A stretch of DNA of 64,000 nucleotides from FEB-25 sp963726315 (GTDB lineage Bacteria > Chloroflexota > Anaerolineae > Anaerolineales > UBA4823), in contig CAVSBZ010000002.1 in assembly GCA_963726315.1 (NCBI GenBank), positions 1 through 64,000 on the forward strand. The letters are read 5' to 3'. Shown piece after piece: positions 38,606 to 47,150 of the stretch (positions are counted from its first letter, which is position 1; each line of letters opens with the position of its first letter). A program made the translations under genes and the position numbers. Under the pieces are notes generated by a model. It saw nothing but the letters and a program-made list of their open reading frames with translations. It searched no databases and was not told the origin of the DNA.

Positions 38606-38665
38606 GGTGTTTAAATCGACGCTTAAATTATAGCTTAAAGCGCTTATTGGTCTGAAAGTAAAGGT

Positions 38666-40264
38666 ATGGATCGAGAGAATTGGTTAAAGTCACAAGAATA
38701 TACCCCTGAGATGCTGGAGCAGGCTTTTGAAGTGCTGGAGGAGGTGCGCAGCGGAGCCCGGGTCGAGCGGGCAATACGCCGCCACCCCAACCCCAATGGG
38801 GGCTACCTGGCCAAGCACGTGCTTGTGGCAGCCTACCGCCTTTTAGTGGAGACCGAGGTATGGAAGCCAGACCCTGGGGTGCTCGAGCGCATCCGTATGA
38901 AACCGGTGCGCACGCTCTCGGGAGTGACGACCGTCACCGTGCTGACCAAGCCCTACCCCTGCCCGGGGAAGTGTATTTTCTGCCCCACGGACGTGCGCAT
39001 GCCGAAGAGCTATCTGCCGGATGAACCCGGGGCGCGGCGCGGGGTGGAGCATAACTTCGACCCCTTTGGGCAGGTGGCGAGCCGACTGCAATCCCTACAG
39101 GCAGTCGGGCACCCTGTCGATAAAGTTGAGCTGCTTATATTGGGTGGCTCGTGGTGTGCTTACCGCCGTGATTACCACGAGTGGTATATCCGGCGTTGCT
39201 TCGACGCGCTGAACGGGGTCGAGTCAGACACGTTGGAGCAAGCGCAGGCGCTCAATGAGACTGCAGCCAGCCGCAATGTGGGTCTGGTGATCGAAACCCG
39301 CCCGACTGATATTAACCCTCCTGAGCTGGCATGGCTGCGCAGCCTCGGGGTGACCAAGGTGCAGATGGGAGCGCAAAGCCTGGACGACCGCATCTTGGAA
39401 CTTAACCAACGCGGGCATTCCGCAGCCGACACCCACCAGGCGGCCGCTTTGTTGCGTGCAGCCGGGTTTAAGATCGTGCTGCACTGGATGCCCAACCTGC
39501 TGGGAGCCAGCCTGGAGTCGGATCGAAAGGATTTCGCCCGTCTGTGGGATGACGTGTGCCCTGATGAGATCAAAATCTACCCCACCCAGTTGCTGGCGAA
39601 CGCAGAGATGTTCAACGTTTGGGCACGTGGCGAATATATTCCCTATACCACCGAGCAGCTGATCAGCTTGATTGCCGACGTTAAACCCACCATCCCACGC
39701 TACTGCCGGGTGAACCGGGTTGTGCGTGATATTCCCTCGGATAACGTGGTGGAAGGCAACAAACGCACCTCCTTGCGGATTGACATCCAGAATGAGCTGA
39801 AACGCAGGGGCACTGCCTGCCAGTGTATCCGCTGCCGTGAAGTAAGGAATCAGGTTGTGGAAGAAGGCGAGCTGCGGCTGGAGGATCTCGTCTATCCCAC
39901 CGGTGGAGCGGAGGAGCATTTCTTGTCTTATGTAACGCCTAATGATCGCTTGGCGGGCTTCTTGCGCCTGTCACTGCCCGGCAAGGAAAGCCCTGTGACC
40001 GGCCTTCACGATTTGAACGGCGCCGCCATCATCCGAGAGGTGCATGTGTTCGGGCAGGCGCTGGCTGTGGGATCGGAGAAGAACGGGGCCGCCCAGCACA
40101 CCGGGCTGGGCACCGAGCTTCTCCAGCGAGCGGAAACCATCGCCAAAGTCAAGGGTTTCAACCGTATGGCAGTCATCTCAGCTGTGGGGACGCGCCTGTA
40201 TTACCTCGAACGTGGCTACAAACGCGGTGAGCTCTACCTGGTTAAAAGCATAAACAACTTGTGA
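38666..40264 (+). CDS. elp3: Elp3-family tRNA U34 modification enzyme (radical SAM + GNAT)
   Basis: 532 residues. Uses a radical-SAM 4Fe-4S cluster and an acetyl-CoA-binding acetyltransferase domain to build 5-carboxymethyl-type modifications on wobble uridines. The cluster motif is PYPCPGKCIFCPTD (CxxxCxxC at about 98-105). LILGGSWCAYRRDYHEWYIR is characteristic of Elp3. TACQCIRCREVRNQ at about 385 is a further Cys pair. The GNAT core GLGTELLQRAETIAKVKGFN is at about 485. The enzyme acts alone in bacteria and archaea without Elongator partners. Confidence 0.93.
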   Translation: MDRENWLKSQEYTPEMLEQAFEVLEEVRSGARVERAIRRHPNPNGGYLAKHVLVAAYRLLVETEVWKPDPGVLERIRMKPVRTLSGVTTVTVLTKPYPCPGKCIFCPTDVRMPKSYLPDEPGARRGVEHNFDPFGQVASRLQSLQAVGHPVDKVELLILGGSWCAYRRDYHEWYIRRCFDALNGVESDTLEQAQALNETAASRNVGLVIETRPTDINPPELAWLRSLGVTKVQMGAQSLDDRILELNQRGHSAADTHQAAALLRAAGFKIVLHWMPNLLGASLESDRKDFARLWDDVCPDEIKIYPTQLLANAEMFNVWARGEYIPYTTEQLISLIADVKPTIPRYCRVNRVVRDIPSDNVVEGNKRTSLRIDIQNELKRRGTACQCIRCREVRNQVVEEGELRLEDLVYPTGGAEEHFLSYVTPNDRLAGFLRLSLPGKESPVTGLHDLNGAAIIREVHVFGQALAVGSEKNGAAQHTGLGTELLQRAETIAKVKGFNRMAVISAVGTRLYYLERGYKRGELYLVKSINNL

Positions 40265-40381
40265 CAGATGGCACTTGTAGAGGGGGATAAGCGTCCCTTG
40301 TGAGATGCTGAAATATTTGTCAAAATACAATGGCATGAATCTGGCTATTTCGCACATAACAACATAAGGAGGATTTACGCA

Positions 40382-42301
40382 ATGAGTTCGAAAGGTGGTT
40401 CACGTCCGTTTACCCCGTCGAAGCTTAACCTAAGATTCCCGGTGCCATCTGACATCGAGATTGCGCAGGAAGCCAAGCTGAAACCGATCTCGGTGATTGC
40501 CGAGGAAGTTGGTCTGCTGCCCGAAGAGCTCGAATATCATGGTGAGTACAAGGCTAAGGTGCGCCTGAGCGTGCTTGAGCGCCTCAAAGATGTGCCGGAT
40601 GGAAAATACATCGATGTCACCGCCATCACCCCCACCCCACTCGGTGAGGGAAAAAGCACGACCATGATGGGTTTGAGCCAGGCATTGGGGGCGTTCCTGG
40701 GTAAAAAGGTGTTTACCTGCATCCGCCAGCCTTCACAAGGTCCAACCTTTGGCATCAAAGGTGGTGCCGCGGGTGGTGGTTATAGCCAGGTGGTTCCCAT
40801 GGAGGATTTCAACCTGCACCTGACGGGTGACATCCACGCCATTACCGCAGCTAACAACCTGCTGGCGGCGGCAATTGATGCGCGCTTGCTGCATGAGCGC
40901 GCCACGCCTGACGATGAAAAGCTGTTCAATGCCCTGTGCCCAGCCGATAAAACGGGTGCTCGCCGGTTTTCTCCTTCCATGCTTCGGCGCCTGAAGAAAC
41001 TGGGGATCAATAAGACTGACCCCAATGAGCTGACTCCCGAAGAGCGCAAGCGCTTTGCCCGCCTGGACATCGACCCAGACAATATCACCTTCCGCCGTGT
41101 AATGGATACCAACGACCGGCTCCTGCGTTCCATCACCATCGGGCAGGGCCCGGAAGAAGCAGGCAACGAACGCCAGACGGGTTTCGACATCACCGTCGCC
41201 AGCGAGATCATGGCGATCCTGGCGCTGACCAAGGACCTGGTCGATATGCGTGACCGTATGGGTCGCATCGTGATTGGCACGAGCAAGGCAGGCGAGGCCA
41301 TCACCGCCGAAGACCTGGGTGTGGCTGGGGCGATGACCGTACTCATGAAAGACGCCATCATGCCCAACTTAATGCAGTCCTTGGAAGGCACGCCGGTATT
41401 TGTGCATGCAGGTCCGTTTGCCAATATCGCCCACGGGCAGAACTCGATCATCGCCGACCGGATCGCCCTCAAGCTGGCGGACTACGTGGTGACCGAATCG
41501 GGCTTTGGGGCCGACATTGGCATGGAGAAATTCTTCGACATCAAGTGCCGCACCTCTGGATTAATCCCGCAGGTGGTGGTGATGGTTGCGACGGTGCGTG
41601 CGTTGAAGATGCACGGTGGTGGACCCAGGGTGGTAGCAGGCAAGCCGCTGGATTATGCCTATACCACAGAGAACCTGGACTTGCTGGCGAAAGGTTTGGG
41701 GAACCTGCAGCATCATATCCGCAACGCCAAGAAGTATGGGGTGAACGTAGTGGTGGCAGTCAACTCCTTCAAGGACGATACCGAGGCCGAGGTTGAGCTG
41801 ATCCGTAAGGCAGCCGTCGAGGCTGGAGCCGAGGACGCGGTGGTGTGCCGGCACTGGATGGAGGGCGGCAAAGGGGCGGTCAAGCTGGGAGAGGCGGTCA
41901 TCAAGGCAGCCGAGAAACCCACCAACTTCAAGTTCCTGTATCCACTCGAAATGTCGATCAAAGAGAAGATCGAGACCATCTGCACTCAGATCTACGGGGC
42001 AGATGGCGTGGAATATTCACCGGAAGCGGAGCGCAAGATCGAGCTCTACAACCGGCTGGGCTTCGACAAGCTCCCCCTGTGCATGGCCAAGACCCACCTC
42101 AGCCTGAGCCATGACCCCACCTTGAAGGGCGTGCCGAAAGGATTTAAGATCCCTATCCGCGACATCCGCGCTTCGGTAGGGGCGGGCTTCCTGTACCCAT
42201 TGCTGGGCGAGATGCGCACCATGCCCGGTTTGCCCACCCGACCCGTTTTCTACGACGTGGACCTGGACCTGGAAACCGGAAGAGTGGTGGGGCTGTTCTA
42301 A
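40382..42301 (+). CDS. fhs: Formate-tetrahydrofolate ligase, long form
   Basis: 639 residues. ATP-dependent synthesis of 10-formyl-tetrahydrofolate in one-carbon metabolism. The P-loop TPTPLGEGKSTTMMGLSQAL is at about 82-101. RQPSQGPTFGIKGGAAGGG, NLHLTGDIHAITAANNLL and GGGPRVVAGKPL are family signatures. Typical bacterial enzymes are about 560 residues; this one has an extra block at about 170-235 (DKTGARRFSPSMLRRLKKLG and INKTDPNELTPEERKRFARL) of the kind I know from eukaryotic C1-THF synthases. AAGGAGG precedes the ATG. A terminator follows. Confidence 0.96.
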   Translation: MSSKGGSRPFTPSKLNLRFPVPSDIEIAQEAKLKPISVIAEEVGLLPEELEYHGEYKAKVRLSVLERLKDVPDGKYIDVTAITPTPLGEGKSTTMMGLSQALGAFLGKKVFTCIRQPSQGPTFGIKGGAAGGGYSQVVPMEDFNLHLTGDIHAITAANNLLAAAIDARLLHERATPDDEKLFNALCPADKTGARRFSPSMLRRLKKLGINKTDPNELTPEERKRFARLDIDPDNITFRRVMDTNDRLLRSITIGQGPEEAGNERQTGFDITVASEIMAILALTKDLVDMRDRMGRIVIGTSKAGEAITAEDLGVAGAMTVLMKDAIMPNLMQSLEGTPVFVHAGPFANIAHGQNSIIADRIALKLADYVVTESGFGADIGMEKFFDIKCRTSGLIPQVVVMVATVRALKMHGGGPRVVAGKPLDYAYTTENLDLLAKGLGNLQHHIRNAKKYGVNVVVAVNSFKDDTEAEVELIRKAAVEAGAEDAVVCRHWMEGGKGAVKLGEAVIKAAEKPTNFKFLYPLEMSIKEKIETICTQIYGADGVEYSPEAERKIELYNRLGFDKLPLCMAKTHLSLSHDPTLKGVPKGFKIPIRDIRASVGAGFLYPLLGEMRTMPGLPTRPVFYDVDLDLETGRVVGLF

Positions 42302-42319
42302 TCAAACTGAATTACTCAG

Positions 42320-42347
42320 GTGGGCGGCCGTCAGGTCGCCCACTTTT
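42320..42347 (+). terminator. fhs terminator
   Basis: GTGGGCG (42320-42326) pairs with CGCCCAC (42337-42343), followed by TTTTG. Confidence 0.8.
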
Positions 42348-42382
42348 GTCTTAAACAGATTGAAACAAATAAATAAATTAGC

Positions 42383-42412
42383 TGGACAGGAGCAAATCAT
42401 ATACGATATAAT
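42383..42412 (+). promoter_or_regulatory. Promoter with flanking inverted repeat before the flavoprotein gene
   Basis: TGGACA (42383-42388), an 18-bp spacer and TATAAT (42407-42412). Inverted arms AACAAATAAAT (42364-42374) and ATTTATTTGTT (42432-42442) bracket the promoter, which is a possible operator layout. The region is much richer in A/T than its surroundings. Confidence 0.55.
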
Positions 42413-42468
42413 AGATAATAATTATCTTTAAATTTATTTGTTCCAACCAAACAAAGGGAGGAAATTCA

Positions 42469-43698
42469 ATGGTTGAAAAAATTGAAACGGTCATCATCGG
42501 TGGAGGACAGGCGGGTTTATCGCTCAGTTACTACCTCACCCAGGCAGGGCGTGAACATATCGTGTTGGAAAAATCATCCCAGGTGGCAGATGCCTGGCGC
42601 AACCGCCGCTGGGATTCGTTTACCCTGATCACACCCAATTGGTCCTTCAAGCTTCCGGGAGCGGAATATACCGCCTCAGAGCCCCACGGGTTCATGCCAA
42701 AAACTGAGATTGTCCGACGGTTTGAGCAATTTGAGCAACAAAATCACTTTCCTGTTCGCTATTCAACACAGGTTACCCGGGTTGAACCCATACAAAATCA
42801 TTATAGATATAGGTCATATACCAATAATAATGTCTATGAGTTAAAAAATGTGATCTTGGCCACAGGGATGTTTCAGAAGAGCAAAATTCCTGCCTTTGCC
42901 TCTCAAATACCGCAGCATATCCTGCAGGTCCCTTCAGACGCTTACCGCAATCCGAAAGATCTGCCGGCCGGTGCGGTAATCGTGGTTGGCTCGGCCCAAT
43001 CGGGCTGCCAGATAGCTGAGGAGCTCAATGAAGCTGGTCGGAAAGTTTATTTATCAACCAGCTCTGCCGGCCGTTTTCCCCGCCGCTACCGCGGTAAAGA
43101 TGGATACGATTGGTTGAACCTGACCGGATTTTTGGACCGCACCGCTGCTATGCTTGCCTCTCCCAAGGACCGCTCTATGGGATCGCTACATTCATCGGGT
43201 AAGAACGGTGGACATGAAATCAACTTGCACACGTTTTTTCGTAATGGCATGATCCTGTTAGGTCACATACGGGGTTATGAGGATGGGAAGCTTGTGTTTG
43301 CCTCAGATTTGAAAGAGAACCTGACCAAGGCTGATGGAGCTGCCGCCAATATCCTCAAGATGATCGATGAATATATCCGAAAAAATGCCTTGAATATCCC
43401 CCCAGGGGAAGTGACGATTTTGGATGACGCATATGCTGCACCAGAGATGAATTCTCTGGATTTAATCGCAGAAAATGTGAGCGCAATTATTTGGGCAACC
43501 GGTTATTCGAATGACTTCAGTCTGGTTCAACTCCCGTTGCTTGATTCTTATGGTTATCCATCCACTGATCGGGGAATTACGAGCTATCCCGGCTTATATT
43601 TTCTTGGCTTAATGTGGATGAATACATTTAAATCAGGATTCCTTATGGGGATTGGTGAATCTGCCCAGTACCTGGCAGAAGTGATCTGCAAGGAATAG
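42469..43698 (+). CDS. Flavin-containing monooxygenase-like NAD(P)/FAD oxidoreductase
   Basis: 409 residues. FAD-binding GGGQAGLSLSYYL (about 11-23) follows VIIGGG. The WRNRRWDSFTLITPNWSFKL block is typical of the CzcO/YhiL group. A second dinucleotide fold VVGSAQSGCQIAEEL (about 171-185) should bind NADPH. The ATG motif IIWATGY is at about 343. The family includes Baeyer-Villiger and amine monooxygenases, which need O2, so its presence beside anaerobic metabolism is notable; it might serve oxygen defence or be acquired. Coding sequence is visibly more A/T-rich than neighbours. AGGGAGG precedes the ATG. Confidence 0.88.
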   Translation: MVEKIETVIIGGGQAGLSLSYYLTQAGREHIVLEKSSQVADAWRNRRWDSFTLITPNWSFKLPGAEYTASEPHGFMPKTEIVRRFEQFEQQNHFPVRYSTQVTRVEPIQNHYRYRSYTNNNVYELKNVILATGMFQKSKIPAFASQIPQHILQVPSDAYRNPKDLPAGAVIVVGSAQSGCQIAEELNEAGRKVYLSTSSAGRFPRRYRGKDGYDWLNLTGFLDRTAAMLASPKDRSMGSLHSSGKNGGHEINLHTFFRNGMILLGHIRGYEDGKLVFASDLKENLTKADGAAANILKMIDEYIRKNALNIPPGEVTILDDAYAAPEMNSLDLIAENVSAIIWATGYSNDFSLVQLPLLDSYGYPSTDRGITSYPGLYFLGLMWMNTFKSGFLMGIGESAQYLAEVICKE

Positions 43699-43897
43699 CA
43701 TTTACGGGGATAATCAACCAGCTCTGATCCTACGCGGGTTGTGTAACGAGCCTTCGACGCCAATACTACCTGAGCGTCGCCTGGGCATAAGTCCCAGGAT
43801 GGTTGCTTATGGCAGGTCGTGCTCGCCTGTGCGCTGCGAACTTTGCCTCCAGACCGTTGCGAGTCGCCTGGTCAATCCAGAGCTTAATAAATTACCA

Positions 43898-43931
43898 AAG
43901 TGGGCAGTGCATCTGGACGCCCACTTTTTAT
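43898..43931 (+). terminator. Terminator downstream of the flavoprotein region
   Basis: AAGTGGGC (43898-43905) pairs with GCCCACTT (43919-43926) and is followed by TTTA. The 200 bp between the flavoprotein stop and this hairpin contain short open frames but nothing I recognise. The stem repeats the GTGGGC core of the fhs terminator. Confidence 0.7.
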
Positions 43932-44056
43932 TTAAGTCTAGATAAAAACTTGATAAAGCTTAGCTATAAAGGTTGAAGTTTTTTGAAGGTTTAATGAGGG
44001 ATAATGCGCGATCAAGCTTAGGTGAACTGTACCGTGGTTGAGTAAGACCGGGCTCT

Positions 44057-44182
44057 TTAGCGGTTAGCCACCAGGGATAAAACCATGGCCAGGATGATCA
44101 TAACGCCGATCACGCCCATTACGATTTGCTGGGTGTGTAAGCTGCGTTGCTGCCCCTTGCTAAGTTCTTTCTTTTTTGCCAT
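44057..44182 (-). CDS. 41-residue single-pass membrane protein
   Basis: ATG at 44182 behind AGGAG with 6-nt spacing; stop TAA at 44057-44059. The product is a basic N-terminus (AKKKELSKGQQRSLHTQQ) then one helix (VMGVIGVMIILAMVLSLVA) ending NR. The layout, clean start signal and polar/hydrophobic split make it a real microprotein; I recall similar short KKKELSKGQ-type proteins in Anaerolineae. Basic end inside, helix in the membrane. Function unknown. It lies upstream of nothing on its strand for several hundred bp, so it is probably monocistronic. Confidence 0.7.
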   Translation of the reverse strand: MAKKKELSKGQQRSLHTQQIVMGVIGVMIILAMVLSLVANR

Positions 44183-44347
44183 AACATACTCCTGACTTCT
44201 CTGTTGAATTGATTTAACCTGATTATAAAACAATGTTAGCTGAAATTAATGAAGAATTCATTAATCCTATATATACCAGGATATCGCCATTTCATTACAT
44301 ATACTACTTCCGCGTCTGGAGGAGTTGATGATGTCTGGTGCTGGTTT

Positions 44348-46210
44348 TCATCCTAAAGATTCTTTCACCACCTGGGCTAATTTCTCATTCATCCCCTTAA
44401 CCGCCTTGATATCTTCCACCGAGGCCTCCCGGATGGCATCGATTCCGCCGAAGTGAGATAGCAGGGCTTTGCGGCGGGTGGGGCCAATCCCGGGGATGGC
44501 ATCCAGCACGGAGGCCACCCCGGCTTTGTCACGCCGGCTGCGGTGTGCGGTGATGGCGAACCTGTGGGCTTCATCGCGCACCCGTTGGATGAGGTATAGC
44601 GCCTGCGAATGGCGCGGCAGGATGATGGGCTCTGATTTTTCGGGGATAAACAGCTCCTCATTCTGCTTGGCCAGTCCGGTGACGAAGAACTTACCGGTGA
44701 GCTCGAACGCATCCAGCACTTTGACCGCCCGGCTTAGCTGTCCTTTGCCGCCGTCAACGATCAGTAGGTCGGGCAGGATGGCAAAGGCAGGGTCGGGTTT
44801 TTCACCGGGAACTTCCGCCAGCTCCTGGGCGGCTTTCCAGCGGTTGAAGCGCCGGGTGAGCACTTCCTCCATGCTGGCGAAATCGTCTGGACCAGTGACA
44901 CTGCGGATGTTGAAGCGCCGGTACAGGTTCTTCTTCGGAACACCCTGGCCGAAGACCACCATGCTGCCGACTGCCGCCGTACCCTGGGTGTTCGAAATAT
45001 CGTAGCATTCGATGCGGTTGGGGACGACATCTAAATTGAGCGCAGCCTTGAGCTCTCCCAGCGACTGCTCCTGGCGATGGGTGTCGGCATGCCATTGAGC
45101 TTCCAAGGCCTCCAGGGTGGCGCTGGCATTCTCCGCCGCCATCTGGATTAGCTCCTTCTGCGGACCTTCCCGCGGGATGCGGATCTCCACCTTCTTCCCA
45201 CCTCGTTTCGTGTTCAACCACTCGCGGATAATGCGTAGCTCCTCAATTGCCTGCGGCAGCAGCACCTGGTCTGGGACGGATGCCGACTGGCTGTAGAACT
45301 GGGTGAGGAAGTCGGCGATCACTTCCTTATCAGGAGTTTCTTCGGCCCCTTCCATCATGAAGTACTCACGCCCGATCAGCTTGCCATTGCGGATGAAGAA
45401 CACCTGCAGGCAGGCTTCCCCGTTCGTGCGTGCCATGGCGATCACATCTGAGTCGACATAACCGCTGGAGACCACCTTTTGCTTCTCCACTACCCGCTCA
45501 ATGGATTGGATCTGATTGCGCAGGGTGGCAGCCCGCTCGAACAGCAGCTGCTCGGCCGCCTGGCCCATCTCCACCCGCAGGCGCGAGACGATCGGCTCGG
45601 TGTGTCCCTCCAGGAACTGCCCCAGGTCATCGATCATTTGCCTGTATCCAGATTGGTCAATTTTACCGATGCAGGGGGCGCAGCATAGCTTGATATCGTA
45701 ATACAGGCAGGCGCGCTCGTCCTTGCCGGTGATCACCCGGTCGCAAGTCAGGTAGGGGAAGATATGGCGCAGCACGTCCAGGGTCTGGTGCACCGCCCAT
45801 ACGCTGGTATAGGGCCCATAGTAACGCGAACCGTCCTGCACCATCTGGCGCGTTACGGTCAGCTTGGGAAAGGGGTCATTCCAATGCACCTTGATATACG
45901 GGTAGCTCTTGTCGTCCACCAGGCGGACGTTGTAATGCGGGCGGTGTTTCTTGATCAGGTTCATCTCGAGGATCAAAGCCTCGAGCTCCGATCCGACCAC
46001 AATCCACTCGATTTCTGCGATGTGACTCACCAGCTTGCGGGTTTTGCGGTCGTCTTGGGCACTGGAATGGAAATATGAGCGCAGGCGGTTGCGCAGGTTG
46101 ACCGCCTTCCCCACGTAGATCACCTTACCGTCCACATCTTTCATAATGTAGCAGCCGGGTTTGAGCGGGGCGGTGGTTAATATCCCCTGGATATGTTCAG
46201 ATATCTCCAT
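44348..46210 (-). CDS. uvrC: Excinuclease ABC subunit C
   Basis: 620 residues. Makes both incisions in nucleotide excision repair with UvrAB. N-terminal GIY-YIG nuclease: CYIMKDVDGKVIYVGKAVNL (about 19-38). A Cys-rich segment CDRVITGKDERACLYYDIKL, a UvrB-binding UVR region, the RNase H-like endonuclease with ECYDISNTQGTAAVGSMVVF and PDLLIVDGGKGQL, and C-terminal helix-hairpin-helix motifs (IPGIGPTRRKALLSHFGG) follow. Length and all domains are normal. It has no Shine-Dalgarno; TGA-TAAAAT ends 9 nt before the ATG. Confidence 0.97.
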   Translation of the reverse strand: MEISEHIQGILTTAPLKPGCYIMKDVDGKVIYVGKAVNLRNRLRSYFHSSAQDDRKTRKLVSHIAEIEWIVVGSELEALILEMNLIKKHRPHYNVRLVDDKSYPYIKVHWNDPFPKLTVTRQMVQDGSRYYGPYTSVWAVHQTLDVLRHIFPYLTCDRVITGKDERACLYYDIKLCCAPCIGKIDQSGYRQMIDDLGQFLEGHTEPIVSRLRVEMGQAAEQLLFERAATLRNQIQSIERVVEKQKVVSSGYVDSDVIAMARTNGEACLQVFFIRNGKLIGREYFMMEGAEETPDKEVIADFLTQFYSQSASVPDQVLLPQAIEELRIIREWLNTKRGGKKVEIRIPREGPQKELIQMAAENASATLEALEAQWHADTHRQEQSLGELKAALNLDVVPNRIECYDISNTQGTAAVGSMVVFGQGVPKKNLYRRFNIRSVTGPDDFASMEEVLTRRFNRWKAAQELAEVPGEKPDPAFAILPDLLIVDGGKGQLSRAVKVLDAFELTGKFFVTGLAKQNEELFIPEKSEPIILPRHSQALYLIQRVRDEAHRFAITAHRSRRDKAGVASVLDAIPGIGPTRRKALLSHFGGIDAIREASVEDIKAVKGMNEKLAQVVKESLG

Positions 46211-46219
46211 CGGGCTTCG

Positions 46220-46228
46220 ATTTTATCA
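46220..46228 (-). promoter_or_regulatory. Extended -10 of uvrC
   Basis: Minus strand TG-A-TAAAAT with the hexamer at 46220-46225, 9 nt before the uvrC ATG; a near-leaderless mRNA is expected. No LexA-type palindrome is obvious. Confidence 0.5.
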
Positions 46229-46304
46229 CCGATGGGGGTAGGGGATAAGGGAGGCTGCCGGTTTACTCAAGCCCCTTTAATCCGGGAGCAACCTACGCGT
46301 GTTG

Positions 46305-46310
46305 TATAAT
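46305..46310 (+). promoter_or_regulatory. -10 element upstream of the CinA-type gene
   Basis: TATAAT preceded by TTG. An ATG at 46322 opens a 14-codon frame whose TAA (46366-46368) overlaps the TTG start of the next gene, a possible upstream coupling peptide. Confidence 0.4.
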
Positions 46311-46361
46311 AGCGCCAACCAATGAAAAATTCATTAATTCAGACACAAAGGGTGTGCATGC

Positions 46362-46850
46362 TTGGATAAGCCGCTGGAAGTGATGCTGGGCGAGCTGCTG
46401 TTACCGCGTGGGCTGTGGCTCGCAACGGCAGAATCGTGCACTGGCGGATTGATCAGCCACCTCATCACCAACGTGTCGGGTTCATCCAGCTATTACCTGG
46501 GAGGGGTGACGTCATATTCGAATGAGGCCAAGGTGCGCCTGCTGGGGGTAAGCCGGGATACCCTGGAGCAGCATGGAGCCGTCAGCGAACAGACTGTACT
46601 TGAGATGGCGCGCGGCATCCGCACAGTGATGGGGGCAGATATTGGCGTTTCGGTGAGCGGGATCGCCGGACCGACCGGAGGTACACCAGATAAACCGGTA
46701 GGCACCGTCTGGATTGGGCTGAGCTCAGTTAAAGAGGAGTATGCCAGGCATTTCCTATGGACGGGGGACCGGCTGGCGGTTAAAGAACAATCTGCCCAGG
46801 CAGCATTTCAGATGGTCGTGGAGCATCTTCGCAATGCGAATGCATCCTGA
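46362..46850 (+). CDS. CinA C-terminal domain protein (nicotinamide-nucleotide amidase type)
   Basis: 162 residues comprising only the amidohydrolase domain: LATAESCTGGLISHLITNVS (about 23-42), YYLGGVTSYSNEAKVRLLGV, GAVSEQTVLEMARGIR and SVSGIAGPTGGTPDKPVGTV. The family deamidates nicotinamide mononucleotide for NAD recycling (PncC); others are called competence/damage-inducible CinA. The start is a TTG at 46362; a GTG-ATG pair at 46380-46385 is an alternative. It is divergent from uvrC with a 150-bp gap. Confidence 0.9.
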   Translation: MDKPLEVMLGELLLPRGLWLATAESCTGGLISHLITNVSGSSSYYLGGVTSYSNEAKVRLLGVSRDTLEQHGAVSEQTVLEMARGIRTVMGADIGVSVSGIAGPTGGTPDKPVGTVWIGLSSVKEEYARHFLWTGDRLAVKEQSAQAAFQMVVEHLRNANAS

Positions 46851-46909
46851 GACGAGTGGTTTTTTCCACTTTCAATTGCGTTACAATGTGGCCTGGATTG
46901 ACTGGAACC

Positions 46910-47146
46910 ATGGATCCGATTGAAGTTACCGCCCGCTTCAGTGAAGAGGGCAACATCATCGTGCAACACTTCGCCTGGAATGGCAGCCGCTATCACGTGG
47001 AATTTGCCGGACGGCAGTGGACCGATGACGATGGTCAGCACATGCTGGTGATGGTCGCCGGTGGGCAGATCTATGAGCTGATATTCAAGGGCAGTGAAAG
47101 GCGCTGGTACATCACCAGGGTGCGATCAGACCGCATGGTCACATAA
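46910..47146 (+). CDS. Short beta-rich protein of unknown function
   Basis: 78 residues from ATG 46910: VTARFSEEGNIIVQHFAWNG, RYHVEFAGRQWTDDDGQHM and LVMVAGGQIYELIFKGSERR with WYITRV close by. The alternating strand pattern and the F.W.GxxYxV...R.W core resemble small DUF6504-like proteins seen in several phyla, but I am unsure of the assignment. An upstream in-frame start at 46856 would add non-conserved-looking residues. It sits 60 bp after the CinA-type gene and 5 bp before the CAP gene, so probably one operon. Confidence 0.65.
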   Translation: MDPIEVTARFSEEGNIIVQHFAWNGSRYHVEFAGRQWTDDDGQHMLVMVAGGQIYELIFKGSERRWYITRVRSDRMVT

Positions 47147-47150
47147 ATTC

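Noticed and set aside
43739..43945. A 68-codon plus-strand frame after the flavoprotein gene
   Set aside because: It runs through the terminator hairpin at 43898-43926, has no ribosome site and shows no recognisable features.
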